Assembly: GCA_016234555.1 (NCBI GenBank)
Contig: JACRBJ010000060.1
Span: 62,001 to 126,000 of the forward strand
Direction: 5' to 3'
Length of the DNA: 64,000 nt
From: Chloroflexota bacterium
Lineage (GTDB): Bacteria > Chloroflexota > Anaerolineae > Anaerolineales > Villigracilaceae
Each line of letters opens with the position of its first letter. Position 1 is the first letter of the stretch. The translations under genes were made by a program, and so were the position numbers. Below, in pieces: positions 15,708-24,079 of this stretch. Below the pieces are notes generated by a model. That model worked only from the letters and a program-made list of their open reading frames with translations. It searched no databases and was not told where the DNA came from.

Positions 15708-17729
15708 ATGGCAAACTGGACCGGCAAAACATTAGGCAAAGTCAAAATCGGGGAATTCATCGCACGTGGCGGCATGGCAGAGGTTTATGTCGGTGAGCAT
15801 GTCGCCCTCAACCGCAAGGTGGCGGTCAAGATCATGCGCGACCACGTGGAAGCCGAACCCGAAAATCACGCAAGGTTCGAGCGTGAGGCGCGGGTGGTCG
15901 CCAGCCTGCGCCACCCCAATATCATCCAGGTATTTGATTACGAATTAATGGATGGTCAGCCATGCCTTGTCATGGAGCATGTACCGGGCGCATCACTTGG
16001 AGGCTACCTCAAAGCCCTGCACAAACGTGGCGAAAAATTATCCCTCGAAATGGTGGGACGGATTCTCTCGGCGCTTGCCTCCGCCGTTGATTATGCCCAC
16101 AGCCAGAACATGATCCATCGGGACATCAAACCCGGCAATGTGCTGCTCCGTTCGGCAAGCGGACCTGTGGACGCCGATCAGCCTTTGCCCGATGACGTGG
16201 AACCCATCCTCACCGACTTTGGGCTGGTACGCCTGCTCGACTCATCCGCCCACACTTCCACGGGAACGGTCTCCGGCACACCCACCTACATGAGTCCCGA
16301 ACAGGCTCGCGGCGACACAGTCACTCCGAAGACGGATATCTACTCGTTGGGCGTGATGCTGTACGAAATGCTGGCTGGCACGGTTCCCTTCGACGCCGAG
16401 TCGTCCTTCGGCATCCTGATGAAACACCTGAACGATCCGCCACCGCCCATCTTCGGCATCTCCGCCGACCTGCAGCTCGTCATTGACCGCGCGCTGGCAA
16501 AAGAGCCTGGGGTCCGCTATAACACCGCAAAGGAAATGGCGGACGAGTTCATGGCGGTTTTCAACGGGCACACCGTTTCAGAAGAAACAATCAGGTCGCT
16601 GAAAGTCGCAAAGAGACCAACAGCAAAACCTCAAAAGCAGCCGCGTCCCTTCCAGTGGGCCTGGGTCGGCGCAGGCGCGATTTTGGTGATTGCGCTTGCC
16701 GTTGGATTTTTCAACCTTTGGGCTTCCCCCGCGAAAAACGACGATCTGCCTGTGGGACGTGTTGAATTTGCGGACTTTTACTGGGTGATGGATCAGGTGA
16801 CGGTCACGACCTCCGACCTTCCCAAACCAAAGGCTGGTTACCATTACGAAGTCTGGTTGCTCGCTCAGGGCGGTGAAACCCGCAGGAACATCGGCACACT
16901 CACCATGAGTGAAACGGGACAGGGGTCGCTGACCTTCTCAGAACCGGAGCAAAAAGACCTTCTGGCAACCTTCGACCAGGTGGAGATTACGCAGGAAGTG
17001 GACAACGACCCAAAGCCGGAGGAACCATCCGGTCAAATCGTCGCTTCCTCAATTTTTCCCCCGCTGGCTCTCGTCCACGTGCGGCATCTGACAACTGGCT
17101 TTCCAGCCGCGCCCGAAGCAAACCCGCTGATTCAAGGCGTGTGGTACACGGCTGACGCGGTCGACACCAGCGTTGCCGAACTCGAAAAAGCCTTCGAGAA
17201 TGAAGACGAGGAGTTGGTACGCCTCAAAACCGAAGAGATCATCAACCTGATCACGGGTAGTCAAAGCCCGCAATACAAGGACTGGAACGAGGACGGCGAG
17301 ATCGGCAACCCCGGCGACGGCTACGGCTTGCTCGAAAACGAAGGACAGGGATACCTCCCCAACGCCATATCCCATGCAAAATTTGCGGCACAGGCGGTGG
17401 ACGCCACAGAAAGCATTCAAACGAACAGCGCAAACCTCGTCGTTTGCAGCGAAAACATAACGGGCTGGTCCGGGCAGATGCTGGAGAGAGCCCTGCAATT
17501 ACAGCAGATGTCCTTCGGCGCGGAAATGGAACCGCTGATTTCGGAGATGACGCTGCTGTCGGAGAACATCCTTTCCGGCGTGGACTCGAACAAGAACGGC
17601 ATCATCGAGCCGGTCACCGGCGAAGGCGGGGCAGACACGGCTTACCAATCTGCCTACCTGATGGCAGAGATGCCGCTCCTGCCGGGCGCGCATCGCCTCC
17701 CGCCGCCGGCGGCGGATGAAAACAAGTAG
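15708..17729 (+). CDS. Receptor-type Ser/Thr protein kinase with RskA-like outer domain, 673 aa
   Basis: Hanks-type kinase (about 14-270): glycine loop ARGGMAEVY, VAVKIM lysine, catalytic HRDIKPGNVLL, DFGLVR and GTPTYMSPEQARG. After a basic linker comes one membrane helix (about 316-338). The outer part holds a region like the RskA/anti-sigma-K domain (GYHYEVWLLAQGG ... GTLTMSETGQGSLTF) and two calcium-loop-like segments, DWNEDGEIGNPGDG and DSNKNGIIEPVTG. Start ATG at 15708 lies 6 nt after a TATAAT and has no Shine-Dalgarno. Divergent from cinA. Signal and targets unknown. Confidence 0.9.
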   Translation: MANWTGKTLGKVKIGEFIARGGMAEVYVGEHVALNRKVAVKIMRDHVEAEPENHARFEREARVVASLRHPNIIQVFDYELMDGQPCLVMEHVPGASLGGYLKALHKRGEKLSLEMVGRILSALASAVDYAHSQNMIHRDIKPGNVLLRSASGPVDADQPLPDDVEPILTDFGLVRLLDSSAHTSTGTVSGTPTYMSPEQARGDTVTPKTDIYSLGVMLYEMLAGTVPFDAESSFGILMKHLNDPPPPIFGISADLQLVIDRALAKEPGVRYNTAKEMADEFMAVFNGHTVSEETIRSLKVAKRPTAKPQKQPRPFQWAWVGAGAILVIALAVGFFNLWASPAKNDDLPVGRVEFADFYWVMDQVTVTTSDLPKPKAGYHYEVWLLAQGGETRRNIGTLTMSETGQGSLTFSEPEQKDLLATFDQVEITQEVDNDPKPEEPSGQIVASSIFPPLALVHVRHLTTGFPAAPEANPLIQGVWYTADAVDTSVAELEKAFENEDEELVRLKTEEIINLITGSQSPQYKDWNEDGEIGNPGDGYGLLENEGQGYLPNAISHAKFAAQAVDATESIQTNSANLVVCSENITGWSGQMLERALQLQQMSFGAEMEPLISEMTLLSENILSGVDSNKNGIIEPVTGEGGADTAYQSAYLMAEMPLLPGAHRLPPPAADENK

Positions 17730-17744
17730 ACAGATAAAAAGAAA

Positions 17745-17774
17745 CGCCTCCCAAATCGAATGATGCGGGAGGCG
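17745..17774. terminator. Bidirectional terminator
   Basis: CGCCTCCC (17745-17752) pairs with GGGAGGCG (17767-17774); A-rich left flank and T-rich right flank. It lies between the convergent kinase and Yip1-like genes. Confidence 0.75.
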
Positions 17775-17799
17775 CGTTCTTTATATTTGAAGGGTTGGG

Positions 17800-18531
17800 T
17801 TACGGAACAGATTGAAGGCTTTGGTTAATTTCGCTGAACACGTTTCCAATCACAGGACCCATGACCATAAGTCCGCCAATCACAATGCAGCCGCACACAA
17901 AGCCGATAACAACGACAGGTAACAGCACGGAACCCGCCGCCTGTCCCCATCCAAAACGGTTGACAGCCTTGACAGCCGTGATCTCCAAAAAGATGGCATA
18001 TAAGGTCAAGCCAAGCCCCAACAAGCCAGTACAAATATTTAGGTACGGCACAGCGCTGAATGGCGCCAGGAACATGGACACCAGGCTAACCGGCACAGAG
18101 ATGGCCGCAATGGCGTAGACCAGTTTGTCGTATGTTCCCGTACCGCCAAAGAGTTTTGCCACCCATTGCATAATGGCAACGCCCAGCGCGAAGAACAAAA
18201 CCGAAATCAGTCCAGCAAAAGGCGATGCGCAAATGATGCTGATCAAAGAACCGCCAAGGACACTGCCCACTCCCTCAAAACTAGATTGTCCGCCCACCCC
18301 GGCTGCCACCAAAACCATCTGAATCAATCCAGTGACAATCGTGGATAACGTCGTAGCGAGAAAAACCCAAAGATAGGCGGTCTTTGGCAGAGCATCGGGA
18401 TGTTCGGTAATGTCAACGAAAGTCTGCTCCTTGGGCTGGGTGACAGCCTTGATCCAAACAGGAAGCCATCCTGCCGGACCGGATGGCTGTGAAGAAGAGG
18501 GCGTAACTGGTACGTTTTCAAATTGGTCCAT
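17800..18531 (-). CDS. Yip1-domain membrane protein, 243 aa
   Basis: Integral membrane protein with a polar Pro/Ser N-terminus (1-50) and five hydrophobic helices between about 55 and 235, in the pattern of the bacterial Yip1/YIP1 family (KTAYLWVFLATTLSTIVTG, GGTGTYDKLVYAIAAISVPVSLVSM). ATG at 18531 has GGAG 8 bp upstream. Role unknown. The 66-bp hairpin element lies in its upstream region, with a TATAAA-like edge pointing at this gene. Confidence 0.75.
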   Translation of the reverse strand: MDQFENVPVTPSSSQPSGPAGWLPVWIKAVTQPKEQTFVDITEHPDALPKTAYLWVFLATTLSTIVTGLIQMVLVAAGVGGQSSFEGVGSVLGGSLISIICASPFAGLISVLFFALGVAIMQWVAKLFGGTGTYDKLVYAIAAISVPVSLVSMFLAPFSAVPYLNICTGLLGLGLTLYAIFLEITAVKAVNRFGWGQAAGSVLLPVVVIGFVCGCIVIGGLMVMGPVIGNVFSEINQSLQSVP

Positions 18532-18616
18532 GATACATTCTCCTTTTGAAATAATTTAGTTTCATTGTATAACGGAAAAGCAAAAAATCAACAGGTATTT
18601 GGGGGCATGGAAATTT

Positions 18617-18683
18617 ATACCGCACTCGGTCACAAATTGCGCTTTTTTAGAGGGTGGAAAGCGCAATTTGTGACCGTGGGTAT
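18617..18683. mobile_element. 67-bp hairpin element (MITE/REPIN-like), copy 1
   Basis: Arms CGGTCACAAATTGCGCTTT and AAAGCGCAATTTGTGACCG (19 bp, perfect) with a short loop TTTAGAGGGTGG, bounded by ATACC and GGGTAT. Apart from one base change and one T in a run, it is the reverse complement of 34984-35049. No transposase and no clear target duplication. Both copies lie between divergent genes. Confidence 0.85.
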
Positions 18684-18725
18684 TATATTTGGGCATCTGT
18701 AAAGTAAGTCACCTTTTTTCTACTT

Positions 18726-18731
18726 TATAAT
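18726..18731 (+). promoter_or_regulatory. -10 box of uvrC
   Basis: TATAAT ends 9 nt before the uvrC ATG, leaving essentially no leader. No convincing -35 element was seen. Confidence 0.5.
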
Positions 18732-18740
18732 AGCCGCGGT

Positions 18741-20618
18741 ATGGAAATCCCGGAGAAACTGCAAGGCATCCTTGCCACGCTCCCAGCCAAGCCTGGATGT
18801 TATATCTACCGCAATGCCGAGGGGACGATTATCTACGTCGGCAAAGCCATCAGCTTGAAGAACCGCGTGCGGTCCTACTTCCACGCGGATTCAAGCCACG
18901 ACGCCAAGACCCGCCGACTGGTGCGCGAGATCGCAGACATCGAGTGGATTGTCGTCGGCTCGGAGTTGGAGGCGTTGATTCTTGAGATGAACCTCATCAA
19001 GAAGCACCGCCCCCGCTACAACATCCGCCTCAAGGACGACAAACGCTACCCGTACATCAAAGTCCATTTGAACGAGCCGTTTCCCAAAGTGACGGTCACC
19101 CGCCAGATGTTCGAGGACGGCTCGCGCTACTTCGGTCCGTACACCTCCGCATGGGCGGTTTATCAAACACTGGATGTGCTGCGCCGCATCTTCCCCTACC
19201 TGACCTGCGACCGCGAAATCACGGGACTGGACAAACGCGCCTGCCTGTATTTCGACATCAAACTGTGCATCGGTCCCTGCATCGGGGCAGTCAACCAGGA
19301 AGGCTACCGCCAGATGATCTCCGACCTGATGAACTTCCTCAGCGGACACAGCGAAGAGATCGTGACGCGCATCGAAAGCGAGATGCACAAGGCGGCGGAG
19401 GAAATGCGCTTCGAAAAAGCCGCCGCCCTGCGCGACCAGTTGAAAGCCATTAGTTCGATTATCGAACGGCAGAAAATCGTCTTCGCGACCGATTACAAGG
19501 ATTCGGACGTGCTGGCGATGGCGCGGACGGACGGCGAAGCCTGCGTGCAGATTTTCTTCATCCGCGGCGGAAAGCTGATCGGGCGCGAATACTTCATCCT
19601 CGAAGGGACGGAGGATACCGCCAACCAGCAGGTGATGAGCGAGTTCATCAAGCAGTTCTACACCGAAGCCGCGAATATCCCCGAACAGGTGATGATTCCC
19701 GAAGAGATTGAGATCGAGGAAGCGAAGATCATCGGGCAGTGGCTCAGGTCGAAGCGCGGCGGGAACAAGGTGGAGTTGTTCGTCCCGAAGGAAGGTCAGC
19801 CGCAGGAGTTGGTCGAGATGGCTGCCGAGAACGCCTCGGAAACTTTGCAGGCGCTCCGCGCTCAATGGCAGGCGGACGCCCACAAGCAGGAACAGGCTTT
19901 GGGTGAATTGCAGTCCGCGTTGAAGTTATCCGCGCCGCCCAACCGCATCGAGTGTTATGATGTCAGCCACACGCAGGGCGTGGCAACCGTCGGCGCGATG
20001 GTGGTCTTCGAGCAGGGCACGCCCGCCAAGAAGCTGTATCGCAAGTTCAACATCGACAGCACCAGCATCGGCTCACCCGACGACTTCGCCTCGATGGAGG
20101 AAATGCTCACCCGCCGCTTCCGCAGGTGGAAAGGCTCGCAGGAAACCGAATCAGGTCCGGGGTCGAAAAAGGATGAATCGTTTTCCTTCCTGCCCGACCT
20201 CATCATCATCGACGGCGGAAAGGGACAGCTCGGTCGCGTGGTCAAAGTCCTCGAAGAATTCGATCTGTTCGATAAAGTTCCGGTGGTGGGTCTCGCCAAG
20301 CAGGAGGAGGAAATCTTCTTCCCGCACAACAGCCAGCCGCTGATTCTGCCGCGCCATTCGCAGGGACTTTATCTCGTGCAGCGCATCCGCGACGAGGCGC
20401 ACCGCTACGGCATCACCGCCCACCGCGCGAGACGAACCAAACAGGGCATGGCTTCGCAACTGGATTCCATTCCCGGCATTGGTCCCACACGCCGAAAGGC
20501 ACTCTTGAAACATTTCGGGTCTGTGGATAAGATTAGGGAAGCAAGCATCGAAGAGTTGTCCGCGGTCAAAGGCATGAACGATATCGCGGCGGAAAGTATC
20601 AAGGCACATCTGGAATGA
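18741..20618 (+). CDS. uvrC: Excinuclease ABC subunit C
   Basis: 625-aa nucleotide excision repair endonuclease that cuts on both sides of lesions bound by UvrAB. N-terminal GIY-YIG nuclease (CYIYRNAEGTIIYVGKA, residues about 20-95), UVR motif (AAEEMRFEKAAALRDQ, about 210-230), the conserved C-terminal RNase H-like nuclease (ECYDVSHTQG, LIIIDGGKGQL, HRYGITAHR) and tandem helix-hairpin-helix (DSIPGIGPTRRKALLKHFGS). Length is normal. ATG follows a TATAAT by 9 nt without a ribosome site. The stop overlaps the next gene's start (ATGA). Confidence 0.97.
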   Translation: MEIPEKLQGILATLPAKPGCYIYRNAEGTIIYVGKAISLKNRVRSYFHADSSHDAKTRRLVREIADIEWIVVGSELEALILEMNLIKKHRPRYNIRLKDDKRYPYIKVHLNEPFPKVTVTRQMFEDGSRYFGPYTSAWAVYQTLDVLRRIFPYLTCDREITGLDKRACLYFDIKLCIGPCIGAVNQEGYRQMISDLMNFLSGHSEEIVTRIESEMHKAAEEMRFEKAAALRDQLKAISSIIERQKIVFATDYKDSDVLAMARTDGEACVQIFFIRGGKLIGREYFILEGTEDTANQQVMSEFIKQFYTEAANIPEQVMIPEEIEIEEAKIIGQWLRSKRGGNKVELFVPKEGQPQELVEMAAENASETLQALRAQWQADAHKQEQALGELQSALKLSAPPNRIECYDVSHTQGVATVGAMVVFEQGTPAKKLYRKFNIDSTSIGSPDDFASMEEMLTRRFRRWKGSQETESGPGSKKDESFSFLPDLIIIDGGKGQLGRVVKVLEEFDLFDKVPVVGLAKQEEEIFFPHNSQPLILPRHSQGLYLVQRIRDEAHRYGITAHRARRTKQGMASQLDSIPGIGPTRRKALLKHFGSVDKIREASIEELSAVKGMNDIAAESIKAHLE

Positions 20619-20992
20619 AACAAGTATGGATCGTTGACGACGATGAGGAAATGGCGCGCGCGGTCAGTTTGATGCTCAAACTGCTGGAGTGCGAGACGAG
20701 GCACTTCATCCATCCGCGTATTGCCGCACAAGCCCTGCTTGCAGGCGGACATCCCGACCTGCTGATTCTCGATATCAACATGCCCGAAGTCAACGGGCTG
20801 GATATGCTGGAGTTCGTCCGCCGCCGCAAGGAGTGGAAGAACCTGCCCGTCATCATGCTCTCCTCCGAGGCCGCAGACGTGACGGTGGACAAAGCCCTGG
20901 AAATGGGCGCGGACGGCTACGTGATGAAGCCTGTTACAATCGAGGAACTGGAAAGGGTCATGTCTCAAGCCTTTTACAGGCATCTTATCTAA
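20615..20992 (+). CDS. Single-domain response regulator, 125 aa
   Basis: CheY-like receiver: IVDDDEE at the N-terminus, phospho-acceptor Asp in LLILDINMP (about residue 52), Ser in MLSSEAADVT and Lys in VMKPVTIEEL. No output domain. Start overlaps the uvrC stop by 4 bp, so expression is coupled to repair gene expression. No cognate kinase is adjacent. Confidence 0.9.
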   Translation: MKQVWIVDDDEEMARAVSLMLKLLECETRHFIHPRIAAQALLAGGHPDLLILDINMPEVNGLDMLEFVRRRKEWKNLPVIMLSSEAADVTVDKALEMGADGYVMKPVTIEELERVMSQAFYRHLI

Positions 20993-21003
20993 GCGAGTAC
21001 GAA

Positions 21004-21144
21004 ATGAATGGAAAAACCGTAAAAAACAAAAAACAAACCAAACCCGTGGAAAACACCCAAAACAGGGCGGCGCAGATTTTGTTCGCCATCTTCGCCATCA
21101 TCCTGATCCTTTCGATGGTGCTTTCGGCTGTAACAAGTTTTTAG
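21004..21144 (+). CDS. Small single-helix membrane protein, 46 aa
   Basis: A lysine- and asparagine-rich N-terminus (about 22 residues) followed by one hydrophobic helix (ILFAIFAIILILSMVLSAV) and a short tail. It starts 11 bp after the response regulator stop, in an apparent uvrC-receiver-small protein unit. Function unknown; short size keeps the call tentative. Confidence 0.6.
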   Translation: MNGKTVKNKKQTKPVENTQNRAAQILFAIFAIILILSMVLSAVTSF

Positions 21145-21155
21145 CGTCCCCGTAC

Positions 21156-21164
21156 TGGTATAAT
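21156..21164 (+). promoter_or_regulatory. Extended -10 promoter of prfA
   Basis: TGGTATAAT, an extended -10 element, about 100 bp before the prfA ATG. A hairpin (21220-21250) lies in the resulting leader. Confidence 0.5.
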
Positions 21165-21219
21165 CCCCGTCCGCGCGGCGCAATGCCGCGCTTTATTGCG
21201 CACATTCTCAATGAAGGCA

Positions 21220-21250
21220 GGTGACAGCCACTTGTAAAGTGACTGTCACC
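21220..21250. repeat. 31-bp hairpin family, copy 2
   Basis: GGTGACAGCCACTT and AAGTGACTGTCACC form 14-bp arms with one mismatch and a 3-nt loop. Related to 9181-9213 and 59959-59989. It lies 16 bp before the prfA ATG and could mask the ribosome site. Confidence 0.75.
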
Positions 21251-21266
21251 TCATGGACTAAAAAAC

Positions 21267-22340
21267 ATGCTCGACAAACTACAAGCAATCGAAGACCGCT
21301 ACGAACAACTGGGCAACGAACTGCTCGACCCGACAATCAACTATCAGCGCGTTGCCGAGGTCAACAAGGAGCGGGTGGATTTGGAACCGCTCATCACCAA
21401 GGCGCGGGAATATCGTCAGGCGATGAAAAGCCTGGACGAGGCAAAAGTCATCATCGATACGGAAAACGACGCCGAACTGGTCGCTTTGGCAAAAGCAGAC
21501 GTGGAAGACCTGACCCCGAAGATCGAAACCCTCGAAAAGGAAATCAAGGGCTTGCTCGTCCCGAAAGACCCGCGTGACGACAAGAACGTCATCGTGGAAA
21601 TCCGCGCGGGCGCGGGCGGCGACGAAGCCGCCATCTTCGCCGCAGACCTGTTCCGCATGTACACGCGCTACGCCGAAGACAAACGCTGGAAGACCGAGAT
21701 CATGTCTGAGAATGCCATTGGCGTGGGCGGCTACAAGGAAGTCATTTTCGAGGTCAAGGGCAAGGGCGTCTTCTCGAAAATGAAATATGAGTCGGGCGTG
21801 CATCGCGTCCAGCGCGTGCCGGCGACGGAATCGCAGGGACGCATCCACACCTCCACCGCAACCGTCACCGTGCTGGCGGAGGTGGATGACGTGGAAATCG
21901 ACATCCCCGAAAGCGACATCACCATCGAAGTCTACCGTTCCTCCGGCGCGGGCGGACAAAACGTGCAAAAGAACTCCACCGCCGTCCGCCTGTATCACAA
22001 GCCGACGGGCATGATCGTCACCTGTCAGGATGAACGCTCGCAACTGCAAAACAAACTGCGCGCCCTGAGCATCCTGCGCGCCCGCCTGTACGAAATCGAA
22101 GAGCAGAGACGCCGCGCCGAACTCGAAGCTGATCGCCGCTCACAGGTCGGTTCGGGTGACCGTTCGGAGAAGATCCGCACCTACAATTATCCGCAAAACC
22201 GCGTCACCGATCACCGCATCGGCTATTCGAGTTACAACCTGCCCGGCGTGATGGACGGCGCAATCGACCAGTTCATCGAAGAACTCTCCACACAGGACGA
22301 AGCCGACAAACTGGCAGCCTCCGGCGTGGACGACGACTAA
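21267..22340 (+). CDS. prfA: Peptide chain release factor 1
   Basis: 357-aa class I release factor. The stop-codon-reading PAT tripeptide is in RVPATESQGR and the peptidyl-tRNA hydrolysis GGQ in SSGAGGQNVQ. Full length for RF1. PAT rather than SPF identifies RF1 over RF2. It heads a prfA-prmC-tsaC gene set; PrmC would methylate the Gln of GGQ. A hairpin precedes the start. Confidence 0.97.
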   Translation: MLDKLQAIEDRYEQLGNELLDPTINYQRVAEVNKERVDLEPLITKAREYRQAMKSLDEAKVIIDTENDAELVALAKADVEDLTPKIETLEKEIKGLLVPKDPRDDKNVIVEIRAGAGGDEAAIFAADLFRMYTRYAEDKRWKTEIMSENAIGVGGYKEVIFEVKGKGVFSKMKYESGVHRVQRVPATESQGRIHTSTATVTVLAEVDDVEIDIPESDITIEVYRSSGAGGQNVQKNSTAVRLYHKPTGMIVTCQDERSQLQNKLRALSILRARLYEIEEQRRRAELEADRRSQVGSGDRSEKIRTYNYPQNRVTDHRIGYSSYNLPGVMDGAIDQFIEELSTQDEADKLAASGVDDD

Positions 22341-22348
22341 CCCCGCAC

Positions 22349-23230
22349 ATGAAAGTTCAAGAACTGCTCACGGCGGCTGTCCGCCGCATCGAGCCGCATA
22401 GCGAAACCCCGCAACTCGACGCGCAGGTTCTGCTGGCACACGTCACGGGGAAAAACCGCGCCTGGGTCGCCGCGCATCCGGAGTTCGAGATGGATGCGGG
22501 TCGAGTCGAGCCATTGCTGAAAAAATTGGAACTGGGCGAACCGCTCCCTTACGTTTTGGGGAAATGGGAATTCTTCGGGCTGGAATTCGACCTGACCAAC
22601 GACGTGCTGATTCCCCGCCCCGAAACTGAGTTGCTGGTCGAGACGGCGATTGCCTGGCTGAAAGCTCATCCCGACAAAAGAACCGTCGTGGACATTGGAA
22701 CAGGCTCGGGCGCGATTGCCATCGCCATCGCCAAAAACGTCCCCGATGCCCGCATCCTCGCCACCGATATTTCCCCAGACGCGCTTCAAATCGCAAAACG
22801 CAACGCGGAAAAAGTCCAGGCGCAGGATCAGATCGAGTTTGTGGAATGCGACCTGCTCCCGAAGTCAGAAGTCAGAATGCAGAATGCTGAATATGGCAAT
22901 TCTGCATTCTTCACTCCGCATTCGACATTTGATGTGATTTGCTCCAACCTGCCCTACATCCCAACCGAGACCCTGCGCAGCCTCCCCATCTTTGGGCGGG
23001 AACCCACGCTTGCCCTCGACGGCGGCGCCGACGGGTTGGACATCTATCGCCGCCTCTTCAAACTCGCCCCCGAACGACTCGCTCCGCAGGGCATCATGCT
23101 GCTCGAAATCGAAGCCACTCGCGGAATGCAAATCCTCAGCCTCGCCTACGACTCCTTCTCCGAAGTCTCGATCCACCTGCACAAAGACCTTGCCGAACGC
23201 GACCGTCTGCTGGAAATTGCGCTGCGATGA
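22349..23230 (+). CDS. prmC: Release factor glutamine methyltransferase, 293 aa
   Basis: SAM-dependent methyltransferase of the PrmC/HemK family acting on release factor GGQ. N-terminal helical domain, RPETELLVE, SAM motif VVDIGTGSGAIAIAIA and the catalytic tetrapeptide as NLPY in CSNLPYIPTE (NPPY in most homologues). Between ECDLLP and DVICSNLPY about 20 extra residues (172-194) are encoded by a heptamer array at 22862-22931, placing an unusual insertion just before the active-site motif. ATG is 8 bp after prfA; the end overlaps tsaC by ATGA. Confidence 0.93.
   Translation: MKVQELLTAAVRRIEPHSETPQLDAQVLLAHVTGKNRAWVAAHPEFEMDAGRVEPLLKKLELGEPLPYVLGKWEFFGLEFDLTNDVLIPRPETELLVETAIAWLKAHPDKRTVVDIGTGSGAIAIAIAKNVPDARILATDISPDALQIAKRNAEKVQAQDQIEFVECDLLPKSEVRMQNAEYGNSAFFTPHSTFDVICSNLPYIPTETLRSLPIFGREPTLALDGGADGLDIYRRLFKLAPERLAPQGIMLLEIEATRGMQILSLAYDSFSEVSIHLHKDLAERDRLLEIALR
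22862..22931. repeat. Ten-unit heptamer array inside prmC
   Basis: Units AAGTCAG, AAGTCAG, AATGCAG and AATGCTG are followed by complementary-type units such as GCATTCT. AGAATGCAGAAT (22874-22885) and ATTCTGCATTCT (22899-22910) are perfect 12-bp arms. The 7-bp period is unbroken over about 70 bp and is translated in frame. Confidence 0.88.
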
Positions 23231-23838
23231 AAACCGACATCCTCCCCGCCACAGAGATCGAAACCGCACTTCGCGTCCTGAAAGACGGCGGCATCGTCGC
23301 CTTCCCCACCGACACGGTTTATGGGGTCGGGTCGCTTGCCTTCGACAACGCCGCCATCGAAAGCATCTACGCCGCCAAGGACCGTCCCATCGAAAAAGCC
23401 ATTCCCATTTTGATTGCAGATTTGGATGACCTGCCCCAGGTTGCGGATGTCGTCCCCGAAATGGCTTTGCGCTTCGCTGAAAGCTTCTGGCCTGGACCTC
23501 TGACCTGCGTCGTCCCCAAAAAGCTGACTCTACCCCCAGCCGTTTCCGCCACCCAAACCGTCGCAGTCCGCATCCCAAACCACGCCGACGCCCGCGCCCT
23601 GCTCCGCGCCGCCGGTCCGATGGCGGTGACTTCCGCCAACATTTCGGGGGGGGCAAACCCGTTCACCGCGCAGGAAGTATTTGATCAACTCAACGGGCGC
23701 ATCCCCCTGATTTTGGACGGCGGCAAAACCCCTGGCGGACTCCCATCCACGCTGGTGGATTGCACGGGAGAAAAGCCCATCATCCTGCGGGAAGGTCCCA
23801 TTTCGCTTTCGGAGTTGATGGCGGCTTTGCAAGACTAA
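23227..23838 (+). CDS. tsaC: L-threonylcarbamoyladenylate synthase (Sua5/YrdC family), 203 aa
   Basis: Makes threonylcarbamoyl-AMP from threonine, bicarbonate and ATP for tRNA t6A37. Hallmarks are GIVAFPTDTVYGVG, the KxR-type AAKDRPIEKAIPILI, FWPGPLTCVV, VAVRIPNHADARALL and VTSANISGGANP. YrdC domain only, as expected for the short form. ATG overlaps the prmC stop by 4 bp. The partner enzyme TsaD is encoded about 500 bp away on the opposite strand. Confidence 0.93.
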   Translation: MKTDILPATEIETALRVLKDGGIVAFPTDTVYGVGSLAFDNAAIESIYAAKDRPIEKAIPILIADLDDLPQVADVVPEMALRFAESFWPGPLTCVVPKKLTLPPAVSATQTVAVRIPNHADARALLRAAGPMAVTSANISGGANPFTAQEVFDQLNGRIPLILDGGKTPGGLPSTLVDCTGEKPIILREGPISLSELMAALQD

Positions 23839-23945
23839 TGAAGCACTTAATTTCAATTCCAACCACCCCGCAGTTTTTTCATCCTCTTGCCTGATACTCT
23901 TATACGGCTTTTAAGTAATGCTCAGCGGGCATTCATCTCGCTGAA

Positions 23946-23951
23946 TATAAT
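23946..23951 (+). promoter_or_regulatory. Possible -10 box upstream of terminator
   Basis: TATAAT in the 240-bp tsaC-small protein gap, about 28 bp before a strong hairpin. If active, it would make a transcript of roughly 60 nt consisting mainly of that hairpin. No -35 was recognised. Confidence 0.3.
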
Positions 23952-23973
23952 AGAAATTGCATTCTCCTAATGT

Positions 23974-24009
23974 AAAGAGCGGACTGGTTGGGCAACCAGT
24001 CCGCTCTTT
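23974..24009. terminator. Strong bidirectional terminator
   Basis: Perfect 16-bp arms AAAGAGCGGACTGGTT and complement with loop GGGC, flanked by A and T runs. It separates the convergent prfA-prmC-tsaC and tsaD blocks. Confidence 0.85.
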
Positions 24010-24079
24010 GCTTTTATCGGTGGACGCTGAAATAAGGTGATGTATTTTATGTTGCGTCAGAGAAAATCAGAGCAAGGTA

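Noticed and set aside
18891..19883. 330-codon open frame antisense to uvrC
   Set aside because: The translation is low-complexity mirror sequence, while uvrC motifs are unambiguous on the other strand.
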